Assembly (NCBI RefSeq): GCF_900185615.1
Contig: NZ_FYAK01000002.1
Location: forward strand, 186,001-250,000
DNA length: 64,000 nt
From: Photobacterium malacitanum
Lineage (GTDB): Bacteria > Pseudomonadota > Gammaproteobacteria > Enterobacterales > Vibrionaceae
Reading direction: 5' to 3'
Under the pieces are notes generated by a model. The model had not been told where the DNA came from. It was given only the letters and a program-made list of their open reading frames with translations, and did no database searches. Of the stretch, positions 47,063 through 56,207 are shown piece by piece; position 1 is the stretch's first letter, and each line of letters begins with the position of its first letter. Position numbers and translations under genes: made by a program.

Positions 47063-48196
47063 TTAGAATGCTTTTTTACCCATTTGGTAAACGTGCTTAA
47101 CTTGGTTATCATCTGAAAGTAAAGTAATGTTTGCTTTATAACCTGCTTTTAATAGGCCGTATTCGTTATCAACATTGATCGCTTTTGCTGGGTATAATGT
47201 TGCCATACGTAGTGCTTCTTCACGGCTAAGACCCACATGATCAATCAAGTTATTTAGGCCTTGAATCATGGTAACGGCAGAACCTGCGATAGTGCCATCT
47301 TTATAATGACATTTACCATCAGTTACATAAGCATGTAGACCGGCCATATCAAACTCAGTCATATCAGTACCAGCTGGCGCTACAGCATCTGTTACCATAA
47401 ATAGTTGCTCACCTAGAATTTCATGAGCGATACGAACTGATGGGAAAGAAGCATGGATACCATCAACAATGATACCTGCATGTGGTTTTTTATCGAAGAT
47501 GTAACCAACAACGCCTGGTTCACGAGAACCAAGTGGTGTCATTGCATTATAAAGGTGAGTAGCCATGGTTAGGCCTTCTTTCTCTGCAACTTGGTCATAA
47601 GTTGCATTTGTGTGGCCTAATGACACTGTGATACCAGCATTACGTACAATATCGATAACTTCTTGTGCTGTATTTTCAGGTGCTACAGTTAGTACACAGA
47701 TTTTATCTGCATTATCAGCTAAATATTGCGCTGTTTTTACGTCTAATTCACGAATAAACTCTTCGCGGTGTGCACCTTTCTTTTCAGTGCTGATAAAAGG
47801 GCCTTCTAAATGTAAACCAAGAACACCTTGTTGTGCAGGATCGTCGATAGCATCAACCATATTAAGCACTTTATTCATTGATTCAGCATCACTAGTAATA
47901 AAAGTAGGTAAAAACTGTGTTGTACCACTCTTTAAGTTTGCTTGATTCATGATGTCTAATGTTTCTTTGCTAATAGCAGTATTAAGTAAAACACCACCGC
48001 AGCCATTTAGCTGTACATCAATAAAGCCTGCAGATGCTAATAAGCCTTTAGCATCAAATGTTTCTGCTGGTAACTCAGTTGCTGAAACAGCAGACATTGG
48101 AACAATGCGTGAAATAATATCATTTTCAATAAAGATGGCTTGGTTTTCTTGGATAGTGTTACCATCAAATACGTTAGTGTTAATAATTGCAAACAT
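47063..48196 (-). CDS. nagA: N-acetylglucosamine-6-phosphate deacetylase
   Basis: 377 residues from ATG 48196, where similarity to NagA begins; a GTG at 48208 would add four residues. Amidohydrolase with HLEGPF, GHTNATYDQ, ATHLYNAM and VTDAVAP, which hold the metal and catalytic residues (Asp of TDA). It makes glucosamine-6-phosphate from GlcNAc-6-phosphate and feeds chitin-derived sugar into glycolysis. Alone, not in a nag operon; NagC-like half-sites lie upstream. Confidence 0.95.
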   Translation of the reverse strand: MFAIINTNVFDGNTIQENQAIFIENDIISRIVPMSAVSATELPAETFDAKGLLASAGFIDVQLNGCGGVLLNTAISKETLDIMNQANLKSGTTQFLPTFITSDAESMNKVLNMVDAIDDPAQQGVLGLHLEGPFISTEKKGAHREEFIRELDVKTAQYLADNADKICVLTVAPENTAQEVIDIVRNAGITVSLGHTNATYDQVAEKEGLTMATHLYNAMTPLGSREPGVVGYIFDKKPHAGIIVDGIHASFPSVRIAHEILGEQLFMVTDAVAPAGTDMTEFDMAGLHAYVTDGKCHYKDGTIAGSAVTMIQGLNNLIDHVGLSREEALRMATLYPAKAINVDNEYGLLKAGYKANITLLSDDNQVKHVYQMGKKAF

Positions 48197-48208
48197 ATGA
48201 TTACTCAC

Positions 48209-48753
48209 TTGAATTTTTATAGTCTGAACATGAATCAGCAGACAAAGTAGTGACTTTACTCTATGTCGAGTGGGGCCTCATTCAGATGAGAGCGACACTG
48301 CGTAAATGATATATAGAGTACCGAATAATTGGTTTGAAATAAGATCTAACACTCGGTATAAAATCTTATTTCACTATAAAAAATAAGATACCTGTTTCAA
48401 TCATCCTTCGTCAATCTTTTATCTGATTAATTAGTAAATTTTCTATGATTATCGCCTTTTTTAATCGATATGTCATACAAAAGTAAATTGTCGCTTTATT
48501 AACAATATGAATTAGTAATTAATAAACCCAAATATACCTTTAGAGATAATATATTGTTAAATTTTGCTTTATAGGTCTATTTAATCCACAGGATGACTTT
48601 TCGACAACGAAATTTATGTTTTTGTATCAAGATTTTTGCACTCATTCCTACAATTAGGCAAAATAGCCTTTTATTAAAATACGTTATGGCATTTTGAATT
48701 GGATTGGTTCGGTCAATGATGGTGCTTAGAGTTAGACTGTATTAGGAGTCAAA
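48209..48753. other. Divergent intergenic region between nagA and the DmsC-like gene
   Basis: 545 AT-rich bases. It contains the repeated half-sites at 48336-48389 and otherwise no visible gene. Confidence 0.5.
48336..48389. promoter_or_regulatory. Three alternating operator half-sites, NagC-like
   Basis: gaaataagat (48336-48345), atcttatttc (48363-48372) and aaataagat (48381-48389). The second and third form a palindrome with a 9-base gap, like the TTATTT-N9-AAATAA form of NagC/Mlc sites; the first and second form one with a 17-base gap. They lie about 140-190 bases upstream of nagA. Confidence 0.55.
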
Positions 48754-49518
48754 ATGCAGTGGAATGATTGGCCAATAGTGTTATCAGATGTTTTGGCACA
48801 ATTTGCGATAGGTGCGTTCATCATTATAGGTGGGGTAATGCTGTCGGGTAAATTATGCTTTGGACAGCATGATCGTGTAATGAAGCTCTTACCTTTAATC
48901 AGTTGGTTATTAATTGCTTCGTTACTCGTTCGTGAAGCAACATTGATGATAATGCAATCAAGTATTAATGTGGCAAACCCTAGTGCGGTTGTATTTGTAT
49001 TAGTGTTTGTCGCGTTAACATTAATTTATAGCTTATGTGAAAACCGTCTCCTTGGTAAAGAAAGCGCTCGAAAAAGCATCGTTGTGGTGATGTTGCTATG
49101 GAGTATTGCCTATATTATCAATATATTAAGTTTTAGTGCCAATAACGGTAATATTGGTGATGTAATGGCCATTATCTTTAGTGTTGGTTTTGGTGGCAGT
49201 TTATTAGCACATGCAATGCTAGTCAAAGCACAGCATAAAGTTGATCCTCTAAATGTTACTTTACCTGTCTTTGGTGCCTTTATCGCTGTTGTGGTACTGA
49301 TTGTCGCAAGCCTAGATATGGCAACGCTTATTGAACAAACACATCATGATATTCTATTGCCGTTTATCTGGCGTGTGATCAGTATTGGCTGCTTACTTAG
49401 CGCAACAGGGCTATGGTTAATGTCATTAATTACAAAGACCAAGCCAGTGTTGGCGATGTTAGCATGTGCATGTACTTTAGCACTTATCGCAAGTTTAACT
49501 GCAAGTGGTAGTTTTTAG
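48754..49518 (+). CDS. DmsC-like membrane anchor protein
   Basis: 254 residues, eight membrane helices. The start (WNDWPIVLSDVLAQFAIGAF) matches the WxEWPLxxFTxxxQ opening of DmsC, the menaquinol-oxidising anchor of DMSO reductase. No dmsA or dmsB is next to it, so it is an orphan. AGGAG lies upstream of the ATG. Confidence 0.75.
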   Translation: MQWNDWPIVLSDVLAQFAIGAFIIIGGVMLSGKLCFGQHDRVMKLLPLISWLLIASLLVREATLMIMQSSINVANPSAVVFVLVFVALTLIYSLCENRLLGKESARKSIVVVMLLWSIAYIINILSFSANNGNIGDVMAIIFSVGFGGSLLAHAMLVKAQHKVDPLNVTLPVFGAFIAVVVLIVASLDMATLIEQTHHDILLPFIWRVISIGCLLSATGLWLMSLITKTKPVLAMLACACTLALIASLTASGSF

Positions 49519-49525
49519 TTATAGT

Positions 49526-49554
49526 TAGCCATCATTTTATCAATATGATGGCTA
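49526..49554 (+). terminator. Hairpin after the DmsC-like gene
   Basis: 9-base stem (49526-49534 with 49546-49554), T-rich tail tgctttt. Confidence 0.6.
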
Positions 49555-49763
49555 TGCTTTTAATGGTTTGTAACGATATTGTGCTTTACAGTTATATTGA
49601 TAAACGAAACAATCAAAGTAGAGTAATAGCAGACTCTAAGCTTTAACTAGAATTATTATGATGTGAGCAATAAGTTTGGATGTATTGTTGAGTATTAATA
49701 GATATTGTTAGTGCGTTAAATGCAAAGTGACATAATTATGAATAAAGGAAATTATTAGGAATT

Positions 49764-50450
49764 ATGGCTGAAAAGAAAACCAATCCGTTAAATGAAATTA
49801 TTTTTAACGTCGTTGTGCCATCCATCATCTTAATGAAAATGAGTGGTGATGATCGTCTTGGTTCGGTAGGAGCATTGCTGGTGGCTTTAGCTTTCCCGGT
49901 CGCATTTGGTGGCTATGAGTTACTAAAGAACAAGAAACTTAATTTTATTGCAATACTTGGTATCGTAAGCGTGTTACTTACTGGTGGCATTGGTGTGTTA
50001 GAACTTGATACCCAATGGCTTGCTGTCAAAGAGGCGTTGATACCAGGAATCATTGGTGTTGTCGTTCTTGGTTCAACATTTACTAAGTATCCTATTGTTA
50101 CTAAAATGATTTTTAACGATAGCATTTTAAATTTAGGTCTTATTAAACAAAAATTAATGGAATCTAATCAGCAGCAAGCTTTTGATCGTTGCTTAGTTCA
50201 ATCTAATTATTTATTTGCAAGTACCTTCGCTTTCTCATCAGTGATGAATTATATTCTTGCTACCGTTATTGTCACTAGTCCCGCAGGAACTGAAGCATTT
50301 AATGAAGAGCTGGGTCGAATGACGTTATTAAGCTATCCTGTTATTGCTATTCCATCGATGTTGATGATGATGGGAATATTTTATTTCGTTTGGCGTCAAA
50401 TCCGTAAGATGACCAATCTGGAAACAGCACAAATTTTTAAAACACAATAA
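49764..50450 (+). CDS. Inner-membrane protein, about six helices
   Basis: 228 residues. Hydrophobic segments at about 35-53, 58-76, 87-105, 150-170 and 185-210, with the polar start MAEKKTNPLNEIIFNVVVPS. It recalls a Vibrio conserved hypothetical family often labelled MFS transporter, but it is far too short for an MFS protein. Function unknown. Confidence 0.7.
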   Translation: MAEKKTNPLNEIIFNVVVPSIILMKMSGDDRLGSVGALLVALAFPVAFGGYELLKNKKLNFIAILGIVSVLLTGGIGVLELDTQWLAVKEALIPGIIGVVVLGSTFTKYPIVTKMIFNDSILNLGLIKQKLMESNQQQAFDRCLVQSNYLFASTFAFSSVMNYILATVIVTSPAGTEAFNEELGRMTLLSYPVIAIPSMLMMMGIFYFVWRQIRKMTNLETAQIFKTQ

Positions 50451-50475
50451 AGAAAACTGTTTTAAAACAAAATAT

Positions 50476-50510
50476 AGCCAATGATGTTATCAAACATGAT
50501 TGGCTTTTTT
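50476..50510 (+). terminator. Intrinsic terminator
   Basis: 7-base outer stem (50476-50482 with 50499-50505), inner stem atgtt/aacat, then T-run. Confidence 0.85.
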
Positions 50511-50612
50511 ATATTTGAAAGGTCTCAATTATAAGATATCTTGTAGAATTAAAGCAGTGCTATAACAGATGCACCATAATGATATTATTATTTATTATTC
50601 TTGGAGAGTAAT

Positions 50613-51092
50613 ATGAAGCCATTTCCATTACTCTGCACATTGTTGCTGACAATGGCATGCTCATCTGCGGATGTTGCAGAATTAAATAAAAATAATAGTA
50701 TCGCTAGTGGTATTCATTGTGATAATTATTTATCGCCTCAAACACATGATTATTTTAATGACTTTATCGCTATACAATTACAACAAGTAAATGCATTAGA
50801 AGGAGAGATAACCAAAGACAATATGAAGGAATTACATAATGCACTATATCAATTTGAAGCCTATTGGTTGACGTTAAAAGAGGCGCGTTATGAAGCTTGC
50901 CAACGCCATGCTAATTGTACTGCACTAGAACAGCAATATAACCGCCATATTGAACGAAAACCTCGGAATCGAATTGCTACTTCATCACAAATAATGTGTC
51001 AGAGAAGCAGTTTTGAATATGCTATTAGTCGTGTAAAAATGGTGGCATTTTATACTGATGTTGAACGCTTAGAGTTAATTCGTCAAAAATAA
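50613..51092 (+). CDS. Hypothetical exported protein
   Basis: 159 residues from ATG 50613 (GGAGAG upstream). Signal peptide with a poor lipobox (LTMAC), so lipidation is uncertain. Six Cys in all, four after the signal (IHCDNY, EACQRHANC, MCQRS). Mostly helical. Not recognised. Confidence 0.65.
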   Translation: MKPFPLLCTLLLTMACSSADVAELNKNNSIASGIHCDNYLSPQTHDYFNDFIAIQLQQVNALEGEITKDNMKELHNALYQFEAYWLTLKEARYEACQRHANCTALEQQYNRHIERKPRNRIATSSQIMCQRSSFEYAISRVKMVAFYTDVERLELIRQK

Positions 51093-51324
51093 CCGTTTTT
51101 ATTTTATCTTGATTTTTAATTAACACTTTGATTAATAATAATTTATTTGTTTGCTTTTTTCTTTAATTATAAATACTTATCAACGATGAGACTTAATTTG
51201 TATTAAATACTATATTTAATACAACAGGCTCTATATCGTCGTTAGTTATTGTAACCATATTTACGGCGTAACAATAATAAACAACCTTGAAAATAATAAG
51301 GATATTGTCTTTTAGGAGGACATT

Positions 51325-52239
51325 ATGGTTGCTCACCGTAAAGTTAGTAAAGAACGTGCAGCACTTAAACTATCACTAGCTGGTACTGTTTTTGTGTCAA
51401 TACTTGGTATCAGTTACGGATTTTATGTTGGATCAAATGCAATTTTACTTGATGGTATGTTTTCATTACTCAGTATGGGAATGACAGGATTAAGTTTATA
51501 TACCGCTTATTTGGTCAGTAAACCCGATGATGCACAATTTCAGTTTGGTTACGCTCATTTAGAGCCGTTAATTAACGTTGTAAATGGTATTATGATTTTA
51601 GTTACTTGTATATTTGCTTTTATTACAGGTGTACTCACCATTATTGATGGAGGTCATAATATCATACTAAAAGATGCACTTATTTATGCCGTGTTATCAA
51701 CGATTAGTTGTTTTAGTATTTATGCAATTGAAAAGCACATAGCATCAAGTGTTGATTCAGAGTTAGTTCGAGTGGACTCTCAAGAATGGTTAATTGATGG
51801 TATTTTGAGTGCTGCTATTTTAATTGGATTTATTTCAGTGATGATTTGTGATTGGTTAGGTTACAGTAAATGGAACGCCTATATTGATCCTGTCTTAGTG
51901 ACCACATTGGCTCTGTTCGCCTCTATTTTACCTATTAAGGTTTTACGTCGAAATCTTAAAGAGGTGCTGCTTGTTGCTCCTCAAAACGGCGCACAACGGC
52001 ATGTTGATCAAGTTATTGAAGCATTATCTAAAGAATATGGATTTGATGATTATACCCACCATTTTGCGAAAATTGGGCGACAGTATGATTTAGAGATAAA
52101 TATTTTGGTGAAAGATGATTACAAATGGCCAACCAAACGACAAGATCATATTCGTCAGCAATTATGGGATCGACTCTCTGATGAATTGGGTGAAACGTGG
52201 CTGTCTGTGAGCTTTACAGCACAAGAACGGTGGTTGTAG
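51325..52239 (+). CDS. Cation diffusion facilitator family transporter, atypical metal site
   Basis: 304 residues, six membrane helices and a C-terminal cytosolic domain. Fold and spacing match CDF exporters, but by comparison with FieF the transport-site residues are Asp43, Ser47, Glu154 and Asp158 instead of Asp, Asp, His and Asp. The metal or ion specificity is therefore likely different. GGAGGA precedes the ATG. Confidence 0.82.
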   Translation: MVAHRKVSKERAALKLSLAGTVFVSILGISYGFYVGSNAILLDGMFSLLSMGMTGLSLYTAYLVSKPDDAQFQFGYAHLEPLINVVNGIMILVTCIFAFITGVLTIIDGGHNIILKDALIYAVLSTISCFSIYAIEKHIASSVDSELVRVDSQEWLIDGILSAAILIGFISVMICDWLGYSKWNAYIDPVLVTTLALFASILPIKVLRRNLKEVLLVAPQNGAQRHVDQVIEALSKEYGFDDYTHHFAKIGRQYDLEINILVKDDYKWPTKRQDHIRQQLWDRLSDELGETWLSVSFTAQERWL

Positions 52240-52436
52240 TCTGTTTTTTGTGCAAAATTTTGCTTCTGCCATAAGTTTTAACCGCGAATTGTCACAACTT
52301 TATAACTTAATTGAGGTATTGTTAGTACAATAGTGTAAATTCTTAGAGAGTTTGCTAGCAATACAGTCAAATTACAATTATTTATTATCTGAAGTTATTC
52401 ATTTAAAATTTGTTATTATAGATATAAAGGTTAATT

Positions 52437-52544
52437 ATGGAGATTTTACTCACTATAGCGTTTATTGTTGGTGCATTTTATATTATCTTAAAAGAGAAAA
52501 AGAAATGTTCGAAGTCGGTAGATTATTCAAAAGATAGTTTATAA
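52437..52544 (+). CDS. 35-residue membrane protein
   Basis: ATG at 52437 with AAGG 6 bases upstream, a good site. It starts MEILLTIAFIVGAFYIIL, one membrane helix, followed by a basic cluster KEKKK and a polar tail with one Cys. A hairpin follows about 50 bases later. No family known. Confidence 0.65.
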   Translation: MEILLTIAFIVGAFYIILKEKKKCSKSVDYSKDSL

Positions 52545-52593
52545 CTTTAGTTATATAATTAAGTGTTATAGTTGTTATTACAGAATGATATAA

Positions 52594-52617
52594 TAAAAGT
52601 ACCGCAGGGTGCTTTTA
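52594..52617 (+). terminator. Hairpin after the 35-residue ORF
   Basis: About 10-base stem with a G-U pair (around 52594-52603 with 52607-52616). Confidence 0.55.
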
Positions 52618-52780
52618 TGTATTATTAATGTACAAATATCATTGTATTAAATATATTAATAAATTTTCGTCTGTTTGTCTTTGAAACTTATGAATATTAT
52701 TATTGTTGAAATTAAATATTTCAGTTAACATTCTATCTATCATAAGTAAATGTCAATAGAAGATTAATATTATAAATATA

Positions 52781-54358
52781 ATGAGACTAATATATAAAGC
52801 GAAATCATGGCTTAAAACACAGTTAATAGCGAAGTACTCTACAACTATGAGTGCTGTTGCTATTATGATTGTTATTATTATGGCAATGTGTTTTACGTTA
52901 TTTTCTCATTACTTTGCAAGAGTACAGTTATCTTCTACATTAAAGACAATCTCCAGTGATCTAATTGATAATTACACTACGACAATAGGGGATTACCAAT
53001 CTTTTATAAAACCAATCGTTGAAAATATTAGTTTTGACTGTGGAAGTCGTGATCAAAAGTACATAGAAAAACTAGCGTATAATAATTATTATCTTAGAAA
53101 GATTGATATTGAAACGAATGATAATCAGCATTGTTCAAGTTTTGATAGTAATCCAACTGAATTTAATTCAACGACAGCCTTTATAAAAAGGCTGGATAAG
53201 AATCTGTCATTATGGAGTACTCTTAATAGTACAAATGAGCAATCTATACTCTCATTGATATGGAAAAGTAGGCGAGGCCAAGTCGTTATCCATTTTGAGC
53301 CAATTATTTCAGATGTTATACGAAATAAGTATTGTGATAATTGTATTTTGAGTGTGATCTCAACAGTCGATAATACAAATAAAAAAATATACTCACATAA
53401 TGATGCAAAGAGCTTATTAAAATTACCACCAATAACAAGTGAAGTATTTAGTAATGGTTTAGTGTTAAGTAATTATGTTGATCCTAAACTACTATCAATT
53501 ATTTCGATGGATTTGAAACCATTGCTGTTCTTTATTGGTAGTGTATTAGGTTTTATTATTTTTTTATTGCTTAATTTTTATATTAAAAGAAAGTTATCAT
53601 TGCATTCATTAATAGAAAAAGGAATAACACGCAAAGAGTTTATTCCTTACTATCAACCTATTATAAATGTAAATAATAATAGAATGTATGGCTGTGAAGT
53701 ATTAGTAAGATGGTGGTTTAATAAAAAAGAATTAATATCACCTGATGACTTTATACCCTATGCAGAAAAAAGTGGATTAATTATAGATATTACTGATGTT
53801 TTACTTGAGAAAACATTAATACAATTAAGTTCATTAAATTGGAAAAAGAGTTCGGCTATTATTAGTATTAATTTAGTACCTGAACAATTAGAAGACAAAC
53901 AGCATATGCGAAAGGTTGTCGATTTAATTATTAAATCCTCTATTTTGCCGAAACAAATTGCATTTGAAATTACAGAAAGAATGTCTTTTACTGATTTAGA
54001 TAAAGCTGCAAGTGTTATTGATTATTTAAAAGCACAAGGTATTAATGTTAAGCTAGATGACGCTGGTACAGGCTATGGAAGCTTTAGTTACATACAAAAC
54101 CTAAATTTACAAAGTTTGAAAATAGATAAGATGTTTGTTGATATGATTGGTACACATGATCATAAACTATTTGTATTAGATTCAATCATTGCTTTTGGTA
54201 AAAAGGCGGGAATGGAGATGATTGCGGAAGGTGTTGAAACAAAACAACAATCTGATTACTTATTACAACATGGTGTCTATTTACAGCAAGGTTTTTATTT
54301 TTCAGAGCCGCTTAAATTTGAGCAGTTTAGTCGTTATTTTAAAGAAGATCAAAGGTAA
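52781..54358 (+). CDS. CSS-motif EAL cyclic-di-GMP phosphodiesterase
   Basis: 525 residues: membrane helix (about 24-46), a periplasmic domain of about 200 residues with Cys87 and the CSS motif (118-120), a second helix (about 247-267), and a cytosolic EAL domain (about 280-520). Active-site residues are kept: Glu306 in CEVLVRW, NLVPEQ, FEITE, LDDAGTGYG, LKIDK and AEGVET. It should cut cyclic di-GMP to pGpG. In this class the periplasmic Cys pair is known to respond to disulphide formation. Codon use is more AT-rich than in the neighbours. Confidence 0.9.
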   Translation: MRLIYKAKSWLKTQLIAKYSTTMSAVAIMIVIIMAMCFTLFSHYFARVQLSSTLKTISSDLIDNYTTTIGDYQSFIKPIVENISFDCGSRDQKYIEKLAYNNYYLRKIDIETNDNQHCSSFDSNPTEFNSTTAFIKRLDKNLSLWSTLNSTNEQSILSLIWKSRRGQVVIHFEPIISDVIRNKYCDNCILSVISTVDNTNKKIYSHNDAKSLLKLPPITSEVFSNGLVLSNYVDPKLLSIISMDLKPLLFFIGSVLGFIIFLLLNFYIKRKLSLHSLIEKGITRKEFIPYYQPIINVNNNRMYGCEVLVRWWFNKKELISPDDFIPYAEKSGLIIDITDVLLEKTLIQLSSLNWKKSSAIISINLVPEQLEDKQHMRKVVDLIIKSSILPKQIAFEITERMSFTDLDKAASVIDYLKAQGINVKLDDAGTGYGSFSYIQNLNLQSLKIDKMFVDMIGTHDHKLFVLDSIIAFGKKAGMEMIAEGVETKQQSDYLLQHGVYLQQGFYFSEPLKFEQFSRYFKEDQR

Positions 54359-54363
54359 GATTT

Positions 54364-54398
54364 AACAACACCTTATGTGCAAAGCATAAGGTGTTGTT
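54364..54398. terminator. Bidirectional terminator
   Basis: 14-base perfect stem (54364-54377 with 54385-54398), 7-base loop, between convergent genes. Confidence 0.85.
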
Positions 54399-54413
54399 GT
54401 AAATGTAACTAAA

Positions 54414-55418
54414 TTAACTGTTTTTGTTATGCCACTTATCAACTAGAACGGAAATAGTTTGTTGAGCTTGTTGCCACTCGCGAGTTTTTATTAATGCTTT
54501 AAACTCAGCAGTCGGTTGTTTTAATAAGCTATTAAGAATAGGCACTTGTGTTTGGGGTAACCCATCGAGAGCTTGTACTGCGCCTTCGCGGTTATTACAT
54601 AACATCACCATATCACAGCCCGATTGCTGAGCAGCAATAGCGCGTTCACTATAGTTGCCCAATACATCTGCACCTTTCATATTAAGATCATCAGAAAAGA
54701 TAACACCATTAAAGCCGAGTTCTTGTCGAAGTACTTGTTTTAGCCAATATTCAGAACCACTTGCTGGACGCTCATCATAGGCATCAAACACGACATGGGC
54801 TGGCATAATCCCTTGGAGTTTATTGTTACTGATTAAATGGCTAAACACTGACATATCATGTTGTTTGATATTATCACGAGAATCGTAAGGTGTTTCGAGG
54901 TGTGAGTCTGCTATAACACCACCATGACCAGGAAAATGCTTACCTGTAGCTGCCATACCTGCTGTTGTCATTCCATCAATAAAGGCTGATGCATAGCGAA
55001 TAATATCAGCTGGATTATTTGAAAAAGCACGATCACCAATGGCTTTACAATCAAAGCCTAAATCTAAAACAGGTGCAAAGCTAATATCAATATCCATGGC
55101 TAATAATTCAGCAGCCATTAACCATCCGCCAGTGGTAGCTAATGCTAAACCATTGTCAGATTCAGCAAATGCACGTGCAGGAGGGAGTATAGTAAATTGT
55201 TCCCTGAAACGTTGCACGCGGCCACCTTCTTGATCAACACCAATAATCAGTGGGCGTTTTGCTGTCTGGCGAATATCTTTTATCAGTGCTCGAAGTTGAT
55301 CGCGATTATCATAATTACGGGCAAAGAAAATAATGCCACCCACTGTAGGGTGTTGAATAATTTCACGTTCTTCTGCATCAAGTTCATAGCTTGAAACATC
55401 AAGCATTAAAGGTCCCAT
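54414..55418 (-). CDS. nagZ: Beta-N-acetylhexosaminidase
   Basis: 334 residues, GH3. It has [11 protein letters not shown], the flexible loop KHFPGHGG with the His/Asp pair, and the nucleophile Asp in FSDDLNMKG. It frees GlcNAc from 1,6-anhydroMurNAc peptides in the cytosol during wall recycling. Single gene here. Confidence 0.95.
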   Translation of the reverse strand: MGPLMLDVSSYELDAEEREIIQHPTVGGIIFFARNYDNRDQLRALIKDIRQTAKRPLIIGVDQEGGRVQRFREQFTILPPARAFAESDNGLALATTGGWLMAAELLAMDIDISFAPVLDLGFDCKAIGDRAFSNNPADIIRYASAFIDGMTTAGMAATGKHFPGHGGVIADSHLETPYDSRDNIKQHDMSVFSHLISNNKLQGIMPAHVVFDAYDERPASGSEYWLKQVLRQELGFNGVIFSDDLNMKGADVLGNYSERAIAAQQSGCDMVMLCNNREGAVQALDGLPQTQVPILNSLLKQPTAEFKALIKTREWQQAQQTISVLVDKWHNKNS

Positions 55419-55657
55419 GAAGGTACTCCGGCAAACAAATAGAGCGAATAAATTATCACAGTTTGTAGTAACCGCAATTTCTAATCTCTATTTTATTGAG
55501 TTTGTGCCGCATTAGTAGTAAATAATCACGTGAGACTTGTCGCGAAAAAAGGTAACTGAATGTAAATTTATTTATCCATATGTGATCTAAATCGTTTTAA
55601 GTGCGATGAAGCTTCCTATAGACTACGCATTGTTAAAAAACTGACGTGGGATCAATA

Positions 55658-56119
55658 ATGTCTTTGCTTATCGCTATCGCCTTAACGACAGGTATTCTTT
55701 CTGGTATTTGGGGTTGGGTTGCTGTTTCTCTTGGTTTGCTTAGTTGGGGCGGCTTTTTAGGATGTACAACATATTTTGCTTTACAACGTGATGGCATCAA
55801 AGGGGTAGGATTAAGTATTGCAACTAACCTTAGTGGTGTATTTTGGGCAATGGTAATTATTAAATTATCTTCAATCATTAATTTGGAGATTGTTGGCTAT
55901 ATTATCACGGCTTTAGTGGCATTTATGATGTGTGCTCAAGCTAAAAAGCGTTGGTTGAGCTTTATTCCTGGTACATTTATTGGTTCATGTGCAACATTTG
56001 CAGCAGCAGGGAATTGGCAATTAGTTATTCCGTCGCTTATTGTTGGTGTGATCTTTGGCTATTTAATGAAAACAACCGGCATCTGGTTACATGCAAAAAT
56101 GTCACCGCATTATGAATAA
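55658..56119 (+). CDS. DUF1097 family membrane protein (YcdZ-like)
   Basis: 153 residues from ATG 55658; the frame is open from GTG 55646. Five hydrophobic helices; GIWGWVAVSLGLLSWGGFLG near the N-terminus is typical of DUF1097. E. coli YcdZ is of similar length. Function unknown. Confidence 0.8.
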   Translation: MSLLIAIALTTGILSGIWGWVAVSLGLLSWGGFLGCTTYFALQRDGIKGVGLSIATNLSGVFWAMVIIKLSSIINLEIVGYIITALVAFMMCAQAKKRWLSFIPGTFIGSCATFAAAGNWQLVIPSLIVGVIFGYLMKTTGIWLHAKMSPHYE

Positions 56120-56146
56120 CGTCGTGCTTCGTAAATAGTGATAATA

Positions 56147-56176
56147 AAAACGCAGAACTTTTGTTCTGCGTTTTTG
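56147..56176 (+). terminator. Bidirectional terminator
   Basis: 12-base stem (56147-56158 with 56163-56174) with T/A runs on both sides. Confidence 0.92.
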
Positions 56177-56207
56177 TTTAAAGCTATTGTTTAAAATAGG
56201 GGTTAAC

